Assembly (NCBI GenBank): GCA_027493955.1
Contig: JAOSJT010000001.1
Coordinates: forward strand, 4,636,552-4,700,551
Length of the DNA stretch: 64,000 bases
From: Bacteroidia bacterium
Lineage (GTDB): Bacteria; Bacteroidota; Ignavibacteria; SZUA-365
Direction: 5' to 3'
Shown here: positions 52,505 through 60,736 of the stretch, one piece after another
How positions within the stretch are numbered: the first letter of the stretch is position 1
How the letters are laid out: every line of letters begins with the position of its first letter
Translations under genes and position numbers: made by a program
Notes under the pieces: generated by a model
Told to the model about the DNA's origin: nothing
The model's database searches: none
Seen by the model: the letters and a program-made list of their open reading frames with translations, nothing else

Positions 52505-52533
52505 TTGACTGGTCTTGACTTCAGACATATCTT
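52505..52533 (+). promoter_or_regulatory. Candidate promoter of the copper efflux operon
   Basis: TTGACT at 52505-52510, 17 bases, TATCTT at 52528-52533. TTGACT is repeated ten bases on (52515-52520). The predicted transcription start falls on or next to the ATG at 52540, so the first message may be leaderless. Confidence 0.55.
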
Positions 52534-52539
52534 ATCCAG

Positions 52540-52956
52540 ATGAAGCGCATCAGACATATCGCAGTCCGCTTGCTGGTATTGCCGCTGCTGGTTGTGGCGA
52601 CGACGGGCGTACCGATGAGTTGGCATCTCTGCTCGATGAGCGGTACGGTGACGGTATCGTCGGACTGCGATATGCATGCCGCGAAAGCTACAGCGTGCTG
52701 CAACGGCACTGCGGCCGACGAAAGGCCATCGGTAGCGCGCACGGCCTGCTGCGTCGAATTCGACAAGACGGTACAGCTTTCCGACGAGTACACCGTCCCG
52801 ATATTTGTCCCCACTGCCGATCTTGCGATACTCCCCGTTGATGTTGCTGACGACGGCGCGGCGGATCTTTTCCGTAGCTTTACTTCCTTCGCCCGCGAGA
52901 TACCACCGGGCGATCCGCCTCCCTCCTGGCTGCTTACCGGCTCCTTCCTGTCCTGA
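52540..52956 (+). CDS. HYC_CC_PP-type cysteine-rich secreted protein
   Basis: 138 residues. A hydrophobic signal sequence (VRLLVLPLLVVATTGVP) is followed by WHLCSMSG, CDMH, ATACCN, RTACCVEF and a PPGDPPPSW end. This order of an H-x-C, CC pairs and a proline pair fits the small HYC_CC_PP family of Bacteroidota. Cys, His and Met residues suggest metal binding in the periplasm. Its position as first gene before TolC, CusB and CusA supports a copper- or silver-related role (inference). It may start translation directly at the 5' end of the transcript. Confidence 0.7.
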   Translation: MKRIRHIAVRLLVLPLLVVATTGVPMSWHLCSMSGTVTVSSDCDMHAAKATACCNGTAADERPSVARTACCVEFDKTVQLSDEYTVPIFVPTADLAILPVDVADDGAADLFRSFTSFAREIPPGDPPPSWLLTGSFLS

Positions 52957-53083
52957 GATAATCTTTCGCGGGTGATTGCCCGCGTGTATTGAGAACCCCC
53001 GGCGCTTACCGCCGCGGGTTATCGCGTTGTACCTCATCGCGATGTTTTTCAAATCGATACCGGATCATTTCAGGAAAAGCAAT

Positions 53084-54343
53084 ATGAGTACCCACGTCAT
53101 ACGCCTTTCGCTGTTCGCAATGCTGTTGCTGTGTGCTGAACACAGCTCCGCACAGACCACGCGCAGCAGACAGGACTTCATCGATGCCGCATTGAACAAC
53201 AGCGCCGCGCTCCGTGCCGCATCCGCCCGGGTGCGATCCGCTGAAGCATCACGCAGGCGGGCTTCCGCCTGGGAGGCGCCGACAGTTGCCTTTGAATTTT
53301 ACGCTACACCCGTCACCTCGCTCAATCCTCTCCGCGACGGGCTCGAAAACGATTACTCCATTCAGCAGATGATCATGTTTCCCGGCAAAATCGGACGCAT
53401 GGAAGACATGGCCGATGCCGGTATTCGCATGCGCCGCGAGAATGTGGAGACGGCGAAGCGTGCGATTATCGCCGAGGTGAAGTCCGCCTACGCCATGCTG
53501 ACGGCTGCGCGAAACAGACGGAACGTCAATCGCGACAACATTACGCTGCTGGAGCAGATCGCCACGAGCAGCGAAGCCGCCTACGCCGTTGGCCGTGGCG
53601 GCAATGCCGATATTCAGCGCCTCCGCTCGGAACTGGGACTACTCCGCAATGAAGGCGACGCCATCCTGGCTGAAGAGCAGCGCGCACTGGCAATGCTCGC
53701 CGCGCTGACGGGAGAAGCCGTGCATCGCGTGATCGGGGAGACCGAAGTGATCGCCCTCTCGCCGCTGCGTTGGAACGCCGATTCGCTGGCGGACGCCGCT
53801 GTCACGGCGCGTCCCGATCTTCGCGCAATGCGCCAGGACATCGAAATGCAGGATGCGCGGGCGCGCCTGGCCCGGAGGCAGTGGCTGCCGGACCTCATGG
53901 TGCGCGCCATGTACAAGGAAATGACCATGGGTATGCCGGATCACTGGTCGCTGATGTTCGGCGTCAGCGTGCCGATTGCACCGTGGTCCAGCGGCGGTTA
54001 CGCGGGAGCGGTGGAGGAAGCCGAAGCCGACGCGCGTGCGGCTCAGGAACAGCTCGAAGACATGCGTCGCATGGCGGAATACGAAGTGCGCGACGCCTGG
54101 GCTGTCGCGAATGGTCTGTGGGAGCGCCTGACGCGTTTCCGCGAGAGCATCATTCCGCACGCCGAACAAGCACTGCAGGCAGCCATGACTTCCTACGCCA
54201 CAGGCGGAGGCGATTTCGCGACACTGCTGGACGCGGCGCGCATGTTGGCGATGTTCCGCATGGATGCGGAAATGCTGGAGGGCGACTATCACGTTGCCCT
54301 CGCGCGGCTCGAACGCGCAGTCGGAACGGACCTTGGAATCTAG
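53084..54343 (+). CDS. TolC-family outer membrane efflux protein (CusC-like)
   Basis: 419 residues from ATG 53084, which has AGGAAA upstream and a signal peptide (LSLFAMLLLCAEHSSAQ); earlier in-frame ATGs lack both. Two OEP repeats are visible as long amphipathic helices (DFIDAALNNSAALRAASARVRSAEASRRRA, split by a turn, and ENVETAKRAIIAEVKSAY), with the beta-barrel strand segments WEAPTVAFEFYATP and DHWSLMFGVSVPIAPWSSGG. It forms the outer-membrane channel for the CusBA pump encoded directly downstream. It ends 31 bases before cusB. Confidence 0.9.
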   Translation: MSTHVIRLSLFAMLLLCAEHSSAQTTRSRQDFIDAALNNSAALRAASARVRSAEASRRRASAWEAPTVAFEFYATPVTSLNPLRDGLENDYSIQQMIMFPGKIGRMEDMADAGIRMRRENVETAKRAIIAEVKSAYAMLTAARNRRNVNRDNITLLEQIATSSEAAYAVGRGGNADIQRLRSELGLLRNEGDAILAEEQRALAMLAALTGEAVHRVIGETEVIALSPLRWNADSLADAAVTARPDLRAMRQDIEMQDARARLARRQWLPDLMVRAMYKEMTMGMPDHWSLMFGVSVPIAPWSSGGYAGAVEEAEADARAAQEQLEDMRRMAEYEVRDAWAVANGLWERLTRFRESIIPHAEQALQAAMTSYATGGGDFATLLDAARMLAMFRMDAEMLEGDYHVALARLERAVGTDLGI

Positions 54344-54374
54344 AACGATGAAAATCAGAATAACGGAGACTGTC

Positions 54375-55940
54375 ATGCGATTCAAGAATAGATTACTCCC
54401 GCTGCTCACCGCCGTGCTCGTTATCAGCATGCTCCCCGCCTGCGGCGGTGGCGATACCGACCATGCCCACGAGGCCGCGGCCGAAACCTGGACCTGCCCG
54501 ATGCATCCTTCCGTGATTTCCGACCGGCCCGGGGCCTGTCCGGTGTGCCACATGGATCTCGTAAAAAAAGCCGAGTCCGCCGATATGTCCGCCGAAGACG
54601 AGGCGATGCTGCAATCGGTGAGTCTCTCGCCGGCGCAGCGCATTCTCGCAAATGTGACCACGGTTCCCGTATTGAAGCAGCGTATCGAGCGCAGCATCAC
54701 GGCGGTGGGTGTGGTGGATTTTGCCGAGCCGCTGCAGTCCGTGGTCAGCGCGCGCTTTCGCGGACGCGTCGAGAAACTGCATATCAACTTCACAGGAGCT
54801 TCGGTGCGGAAAGGACAGGCGTTGTTCGATCTCTACAGCCCCGAACTGATCACGGCGCAGCAGGACTACCTGATCGCCTTCAACGCGCGCCGCAAGGCGG
54901 TGGAAGCCGGCAACGCGGCGGCCGCGGAAATACAGTCCGGCATGATCGAAGCGATACGCGGCAGACTGCTTATGCACTACGGATTGCCCGAAGAGAAAAT
55001 CGAACAGCTCGAACGGGCAGGGAAAGCCGTGCACACCGTCACGTATCCATCGCCGCGTTCGGGCACGGTGACGGTGAAAAATGTGCGGGAGGGCGGCTAC
55101 GTGGACGACGGCACCGCCGTATACGAAATCGCGGATTTCTCCCGTGTGTGGGTGTACATCGAAGTCCCGGAGCAGGATATCCGTTACATCCGCAACGGAC
55201 AGACGGTGCGATTGACGAGCGCCGCCTGGCCGGGTGAGGAATTCAGCGGACGGGTTACCTTCATTGATCCGGTGATGAACGCGCAGACGCGTACGGTCCG
55301 CGTGCGCGTCGAGACCGCCAATCCGGGAGGGAAACTCAAGCCCGGCATGTACGTCAGTGGCGGCATCGCGCTAAAGGGTGCGGAGATTCTGGCTGTTCCC
55401 GTATCGTCGGTGATTCGCACGGGCCGCAGGGACGTGGTGTGGGTGGAAGCGGAAGAAAACCGCTTCGAACCCCGCACGGTACGGCTTGGCGCGAAAGCCG
55501 GTGCTTTTTACGAAGTGCTGAGTGGCATTGATGAAGGCAGCATGGTCGCCGAGAGCGGCGGTTATCTTCTGGACTCCGAGAGCACGCTGCTCCATCCCGA
55601 CCGCGTGAAGGAATCCTCCGCCGAAGTGACGGAAAGCGCCGGTGTCGGGGAGATGACGGGTGCGGAAAGCAAAGCCGGACCACGGGAGATCAAGATCACG
55701 GTGGACTTCGGCTACTCCCCCGAAGTTGTCCGCGTCAAAGCGGGCGAGAAGGTGCGGCTGCTGTTCCATCGCGTGGAGGATTCCCGCTGCACGGACGAGG
55801 TCGTTTTCCCCGACTTCGACATACGAAAGAAGCTGCCGGCGTTCAAAACGACGGTGGTGGAATTCACCCCGAAGAAGAAAGGCACCTTCACTTACAGCTG
55901 CGGCATGGACATGCTGCACGGCAAACTCATCGTCGAATAA
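54375..55940 (+). CDS. CusB-like periplasmic adaptor with heavy-metal-binding and cupredoxin domains
   Basis: 521 residues from ATG 54375, preceded by GGAG at six bases; ATG 54348 is the alternative. It is a lipoprotein by its lipobox (SMLPAC). Residues ~38-62 are a heavy-metal-binding domain (TWTCPMHPSVISDRPGACPVC). The membrane-fusion core follows: barrel-sandwich FRGRVEKLHINFTGASVRKG with LYSPELITAQQDYL, an alpha-hairpin, then VYEIADFSRVWVYIEVPEQD. The last ~85 residues (from EIKITVDFGYSPEVVRV) form a cupredoxin-like domain with possible copper ligands in DSRCTDEV and YSCGMDMLHG. It carries Cu(I)/Ag(I) to CusA and bridges to TolC. The C-terminal cupredoxin fusion is uncommon. Confidence 0.93.
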   Translation: MRFKNRLLPLLTAVLVISMLPACGGGDTDHAHEAAAETWTCPMHPSVISDRPGACPVCHMDLVKKAESADMSAEDEAMLQSVSLSPAQRILANVTTVPVLKQRIERSITAVGVVDFAEPLQSVVSARFRGRVEKLHINFTGASVRKGQALFDLYSPELITAQQDYLIAFNARRKAVEAGNAAAAEIQSGMIEAIRGRLLMHYGLPEEKIEQLERAGKAVHTVTYPSPRSGTVTVKNVREGGYVDDGTAVYEIADFSRVWVYIEVPEQDIRYIRNGQTVRLTSAAWPGEEFSGRVTFIDPVMNAQTRTVRVRVETANPGGKLKPGMYVSGGIALKGAEILAVPVSSVIRTGRRDVVWVEAEENRFEPRTVRLGAKAGAFYEVLSGIDEGSMVAESGGYLLDSESTLLHPDRVKESSAEVTESAGVGEMTGAESKAGPREIKITVDFGYSPEVVRVKAGEKVRLLFHRVEDSRCTDEVVFPDFDIRKKLPAFKTTVVEFTPKKKGTFTYSCGMDMLHGKLIVE

Positions 55941-55977
55941 CTCGGCTCCGCATCATCGCGAAGAAGGAAATGACATC

Positions 55978-58900
55978 ATGATAGAACGCATCATCACATT
56001 CAGCGCGCGGAACCGTTTTCTCGTTCTCCTGACCTACGCTCTCGTCATCGGCGCGGGTGTGTGGGCGGTGTGGACGACGCCGGTGGACGCGATACCCGAC
56101 CTGTCGGAAAATCAGGTCATCGTTTTTGTCGAATGGATGGGCCGCTCGCCGCAGCTCGTCGAGGATCAGGTCACTTTTCCACTGGTGACCGCCTTGCAGG
56201 GCGTACCCGATGTCGAGGCGGTACGCGCACAGTCCATGTTCGGCATGTCATTCATCTATATCATATTCGACGAACGCACCGACCTGTACTGGGCACGCAG
56301 CCGTGTGCTGGAGAAGCTCTCCACCGTGCAGTCTTCCCTGCCTGGCGGTGCGAAGGTGCAACTCGGTCCCGACGGGACGGGCGTAGGCCATGTGTATTGG
56401 TACACGCTCGAAGGACCGCAGGATCTGGGCGAGCTTCGCGCGATTCAGGATTGGTATGTGAAGCTGAACCTGCAGGGCGTCGAGGGAGTGGCCGAGGTCG
56501 CCTCTATCGGCGGCTATGTCCGGCAGTATCAGATCGACATCGATCCCGCGAAGATGCGGGCCTTCAATGTGACCATCCCGCAGCTGCGGAATGCAGTGAT
56601 CCGTTCCAACAGTGATGTGGGAGGCAAGCTGCTTGAAGTGGCCGGAGCCGAATCCATCATCCGTGGCCAGGGCTATATTCGTTCCGCGGAGGATATCGAG
56701 TCCATCGCCGTGTCGACAGGCGCCGGCGGTACTCCTGTGCGCATCAGCGATGTGGCGGTCGTGCAGATGGGTGGAGACATACGCCGCGGCTCGCTGGAGA
56801 AGGATGGGAAAGGTCAGGTGGTTGGCGGCGTTGTCGTCATGCGGCAGAACGAGAATGCCATGGATGTGATCGAGCGCGTCAAGGAGCGGCTCGAGGAGCT
56901 TCGTCCCGGTCTGCCGGCCGGTGTGGAAATCCACACCGCTTACGACCGTACCGATCTCATCGGTTCAGCAATTGATTCGCTCAGAGATACGCTGATCAAG
57001 GAATCCATTGTGGTCAGTCTCATCGTACTGCTGTTTCTGCTGCATGTGCGCAGCGTACTGCGCGTCATCATCGAGCTGCCCGTGGCGGTACTGATCGCAT
57101 TCATACTGATGAAGCTGTTCGGCATCACGTCCAACATCATGTCGTTGGGCGGCATCGCCATCGCCATCGGGGTTATTGTGGACGCCAGCATCGTGATGGT
57201 AGAGAACGCCTATCGCAACGTTGCATTGGCGACGGAGCAAAAGGGGCGGTTGGAGAAACGGGATTACGTCGAGATTTCCATCGCTTCGGCGCGGCAGGTG
57301 GGGCCGGCGATATTTTACTCTGTGGCCATCATGGTGATATCCTTTCTCCCTGTGTTTTTCCTTGAAGGACAGGAGGGGAAGCTGTTCCGTCCTCTGGCAT
57401 TCACCAAGACCTTTGTCATGATCGGTTCGGCCTTCATCGCCATCACGCTGGTACCGGTGCTCATGACGATGCTGACACGCGGGAAATTCAGGAACGAGAG
57501 CGCGAATCCCGTCACCCGTTTCCTCAATTTTCTGTACGAGCCGGTAATACGCTACGCGTTGCGCTTCAGGAAAACCGCCATGGTCCTGAACATCGTGGCG
57601 CTGCTGCTGGCGGTGCCGATGGTGATGGACAGCGGCTCCGAGTTCATGCCGTCGCTGGACGAAGGTAGTCTGCTGTTCATGCCCGTCACGCTGCCGTCGG
57701 CATCCATGACAGAGGTGAACCGTATCATGCAGGTGCAGGACGCCATCATCCGCTCGGTCCCCGAGGTGGAAACGGTACTCGGTAAAGCCGGACGGGCCGA
57801 AACGGCCACCGATCCCGCGCCGGTGAGCATGATCGAGAGCATCATTCTGCTCATACCGCGGGAGCAATGGCGACCGGGCGTCACCCAGAACGACATTATC
57901 TCCGAACTGGACGCAAAGCTCCAGATACCCGGTGTGCGCAACGGGTGGACACAGCCCATCATCAACCGCATCAACATGCTCGCGACCGGTGTGCGCACCG
58001 ATCTCGGCGTGAAAATTTTCGGACCAGATCTCGACACGCTGGAGCGGCTCGCCATCGAAGCGGAGCAATTGCTGCGCGGTGTGGATGGTGCCGCGGATCT
58101 GTACGCCGAGCGTACGCAGGGTGGTCTGTTCCTGGACATCACCATCGACCGGGCCGCTGTGGCCCGCTACGGGGTGAGTCTCGGCGACGTTCAGGACGTC
58201 ATCGAAATTGCGATCGGCGGTGAGAATCTCGGGACGATAATAGAGGGACGGCAGCGTTTCCCGATTCGCGTGCGCTTCGACCGCGAGAGCCGCGACGACA
58301 TCGAGAAGCTGCGCCGTCTTCCGGTTCCGGTCAACGTCACACCTACGTCGGGGGGAGAGAGCATGGCAAGCACTGTTTCGGCGTCGTCTGCTGACAACTC
58401 GATGCCAGGCATGAGCGGCATGAGCGGCACCGGCGGAAGCGAGCAGGCGACGACGGCCCCGGTGGTGTCATCCGGAGGTGATCGTCGCATGAGTCTTTCT
58501 TCGGGGGCGTATGTACCGCTTGGAGAATTGGCCCGCATCGAACTCGTACCCGGTCCTCCTATGATCGCCAGCGAAGACGCGCAGCTTCGTTCCATTGTAT
58601 TTCTCAATGTGCGGGGTCGCGACATGGGCGGCTTCGTGGAGGAGGCCAAGTCTGTGCTGGAAAAGGGGTTGACCCTGCCGCAGGGGTATTCTCTGAAATG
58701 GAGCGGACAATACGAGAACCAGCTCAGGGCCCGGGCACGGCTGCAGATACTTCTGCCTGTGGTGGTGATGATCATATTCGTCATGCTGTACCTTGCGACC
58801 AAGGACGCGAAGGAGTCGCTGGTGGTGATGTTCTCCGTGCCGTTCGCACTTGTCGGGGGCGTGTATTTGATATGGTTCCTGGGTTACAACTTCTCCGTCG

Positions 58901-59316
58901 CCGTCTGGGTAGGTTTCATCGCGTTGTTCGGGCTCGCCGTGGAGACCGGAGTCGTCATGGTGGTGTATCTCCATGAGGCGCTCGATCGAAGACTGCTCGC
59001 GCATCGACGCGGGGAGCGCGGACCAATCACCGTTGAGGATATCCGCGAAGCGACGCACGAAGGTTCCGTGCTGCGTCTCAGACCGAAAATCATGACCGTG
59101 GGCACAACGCTCATCGCTCTTCTGCCCATCATGTGGAGCAGCGGCGTCGGCACCGACGTCATGCGACCTCTCGCCGCACCCATGATCGGCGGCCTGATCA
59201 CCTCCGCCATACACGTGCTCGTCATCACTCCCGTACTTTTCTCCTGGATGAAAGAGCGTGCGTTGCGCAAAGGTACCCTGGAGGTGTCGCGCATGGCGGG
59301 GTGGATGAAGGAATGA
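55978..59316 (+). CDS. cusA: CusA-like Cu(I)/Ag(I) RND efflux pump
   Basis: 1112 residues from ATG 55978, with AAGGA upstream. It is a heavy-metal RND pump: TTPVDAIPDLSENQVIVFVEWMGRSPQLVEDQV near the start (split by the helix end), 12 membrane helices, and SLGGIAIAIGVIVDASIVMVENAY in TM4 with the essential Asp and Glu. The three E. coli CusA copper ligands Met573, Met623 and Met672 correspond to Met568, Met618 and Met667 (LLFMPVTLP, APVSMIES, NRINMLATG), which points to monovalent copper or silver. An extra Ser/Gly/Met-rich loop (about 790-842, with SMPGMSGMSG) interrupts the second periplasmic domain. Closes the cus operon. Confidence 0.95.
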   Translation: MIERIITFSARNRFLVLLTYALVIGAGVWAVWTTPVDAIPDLSENQVIVFVEWMGRSPQLVEDQVTFPLVTALQGVPDVEAVRAQSMFGMSFIYIIFDERTDLYWARSRVLEKLSTVQSSLPGGAKVQLGPDGTGVGHVYWYTLEGPQDLGELRAIQDWYVKLNLQGVEGVAEVASIGGYVRQYQIDIDPAKMRAFNVTIPQLRNAVIRSNSDVGGKLLEVAGAESIIRGQGYIRSAEDIESIAVSTGAGGTPVRISDVAVVQMGGDIRRGSLEKDGKGQVVGGVVVMRQNENAMDVIERVKERLEELRPGLPAGVEIHTAYDRTDLIGSAIDSLRDTLIKESIVVSLIVLLFLLHVRSVLRVIIELPVAVLIAFILMKLFGITSNIMSLGGIAIAIGVIVDASIVMVENAYRNVALATEQKGRLEKRDYVEISIASARQVGPAIFYSVAIMVISFLPVFFLEGQEGKLFRPLAFTKTFVMIGSAFIAITLVPVLMTMLTRGKFRNESANPVTRFLNFLYEPVIRYALRFRKTAMVLNIVALLLAVPMVMDSGSEFMPSLDEGSLLFMPVTLPSASMTEVNRIMQVQDAIIRSVPEVETVLGKAGRAETATDPAPVSMIESIILLIPREQWRPGVTQNDIISELDAKLQIPGVRNGWTQPIINRINMLATGVRTDLGVKIFGPDLDTLERLAIEAEQLLRGVDGAADLYAERTQGGLFLDITIDRAAVARYGVSLGDVQDVIEIAIGGENLGTIIEGRQRFPIRVRFDRESRDDIEKLRRLPVPVNVTPTSGGESMASTVSASSADNSMPGMSGMSGTGGSEQATTAPVVSSGGDRRMSLSSGAYVPLGELARIELVPGPPMIASEDAQLRSIVFLNVRGRDMGGFVEEAKSVLEKGLTLPQGYSLKWSGQYENQLRARARLQILLPVVVMIIFVMLYLATKDAKESLVVMFSVPFALVGGVYLIWFLGYNFSVAVWVGFIALFGLAVETGVVMVVYLHEALDRRLLAHRRGERGPITVEDIREATHEGSVLRLRPKIMTVGTTLIALLPIMWSSGVGTDVMRPLAAPMIGGLITSAIHVLVITPVLFSWMKERALRKGTLEVSRMAGWMKE

Positions 59317-59540
59317 CGTCGGATTTTCGGATTTCACATTGCGGATTGCAGAGTCCGGATTTCGGATTTATCTTGATGGAATACCATGGTGAAAAGGTGA
59401 AAAGGAAAAAAGGTAAAATGGTGAAAAGGTAAGATGCTACGCGAGAAGCTCTCCTGCCTTTTCACCTTTTCACCTTTTCACCTTTTCACCCTTTCACCTT
59501 TTCACCCTTTCACGATTCTCCACCTTTTGAAGTTTACCCT
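59317..59540. repeat. Low-complexity gap with inverted GGTGAAAA / TTTTCACC runs
   Basis: CGGATTT-type words (59330-59370), then GGTGAAAAGG-type copies (59390-59432), then the complementary CCTTTTCA copies with 8-bp period (about 59456-59513). The two halves could form a long hairpin. No gene seen. Confidence 0.6.
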
Positions 59541-60122
59541 ATGAAAGGCAGGGAAAGCGGGATGCCGGAGGAGGAGTACTGGAATACCTTCTTCGATGCG
59601 GATTGTCTCACGGGCAGATTGTTCGCGGCATTGCCGGATGACGGTGCTGTCGTTGAGTTCGGCTCCGGGTACGGGACCTTTTTCCTGAGCGCTGCAAGGC
59701 GTACGTCGGGAGCCGTTTTCGGTTTCGAGATCGAGCCGGAACTGGTCGCCCTGGTGAACGGGCGCTGTGCGGCTGCCGGTCTCACGAATGCGAAGGTCGT
59801 GCGGCGGGATTTCATGACGGAGGGCACGGGACTTCAGGTGAGGAGTGTCGATCATGCGATGGTGTATAATATTCTCCACATCGAGGATCCCGTCCGACTG
59901 CTGGCCGAGGCCTTACGCGTGCTCAAGCCCGGCGCCGCTGTATCCATCATACACTGGCGGAGCGATATACCGACGCCGCGCGGTCCGTCCCTGCATATCA
60001 GACCCTCGGTGACGCAGTGCATCGCGTGGGCAGAAGCGGCCGGGTTCAGCGATCCGGAAATCTTCGACGTCGCAGATTGCTGCCCGTATCATTACGCTGT
60101 GGTGATGAAACGGCCGGGGTGA
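59541..60122 (+). CDS. Class I SAM-dependent methyltransferase
   Basis: 193 residues. Rossmann-type methyltransferase: AVVEFGSGYGTFFLSAAR (motif I, SAM binding), VFGFEIEPELVALVNGR (motif II acidic), AKVVRRDFM, DHAMVYNILHIEDPVRLLAEALRVLKPGAAVSIIHW (motifs IV-VI, split by the strand turn). This resembles UbiE/small-molecule methyltransferases of the Methyltransf_11/25 type. The substrate cannot be told. It has no partner genes and its ATG directly follows a polypyrimidine repeat without an obvious Shine-Dalgarno site. Confidence 0.85.
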   Translation: MKGRESGMPEEEYWNTFFDADCLTGRLFAALPDDGAVVEFGSGYGTFFLSAARRTSGAVFGFEIEPELVALVNGRCAAAGLTNAKVVRRDFMTEGTGLQVRSVDHAMVYNILHIEDPVRLLAEALRVLKPGAAVSIIHWRSDIPTPRGPSLHIRPSVTQCIAWAEAAGFSDPEIFDVADCCPYHYAVVMKRPG

Positions 60123-60235
60123 GGCTGCTCACCGTCAGTGTCATCGCTTATAGATTCCCAGGCGATTTCCCAGGTTCACGGGACAGGCATGCGAGGGGAG
60201 ACACTTGCCGTAATCACTCAGGCATCCGAAAAAAA

Positions 60236-60261
60236 TCCCATCGAGTCGTAACCCGATGGGG
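60236..60261 (-). terminator. Hairpin with T-run on the minus strand, no matching gene
   Basis: CCCATCG and CGATGGG pair across a ten-base loop. The A-run at 60229-60235 would be a T-run if transcribed leftwards. The rest of 60123-60606 shows a small TGGGC/GCCCA hairpin near 60268-60281 and nothing else I recognise. Confidence 0.35.
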
Positions 60262-60606
60262 GCCAGTGGGCATTAGCCCATCCGGGGTAGAATTACATTT
60301 GATTGATACGAATCGTTGATAACTTGTCAATATGGGTACGGATTATCCCGGTGAAGATATTGCTTTCCGCAGTGTGATAGTGTTTTGCGGCTGATGCTGT
60401 GCGGAGGGTGCTGCTTCAGCTTCCTTGATTCTCAAATGGGGTGTCGGTACATTAATAATCAGGTTTTTTCGATATTTCCGATGTAAACCTGGCGCACAGA
60501 GCGGCGGTCTCCGGGCCACGGGTCACTCGCGGGCATGGATAATTCCGCACTCTGCATCCCGAACATGCTATGCGCACATCGAAGTTGAAAAGCTGAATGT
60601 TCCCCT

Positions 60607-60693
60607 GCCGGGGTGGCGGAATTGGTAGACGCGAAGGACTTAAAATCCTTTGGATCCGAAAGGTCCGTGCGGGTTCGAGTCCCGCCCTCGGTA
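60607..60693 (+). tRNA. tRNA-Leu (TAA)
   Basis: 87 nt, class II. The acceptor GCCGGGG pairs with CCTCGGT (including two G-T pairs). D arm GGCGGAATTGGTAGACGC, anticodon stem AAGGA/TCCTT with loop CTTAAAA (anticodon TAA at 60641-60643), a long variable arm around GGATCCGAAAGGTCC, and a T arm CGGG-TTCGAGT-CCCG. CCA is not encoded. Confidence 0.95.
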
Positions 60694-60736
60694 CAGTATC
60701 TCTGAAGCAGGTTTCCATAAACCAAGGCGACAGCCC

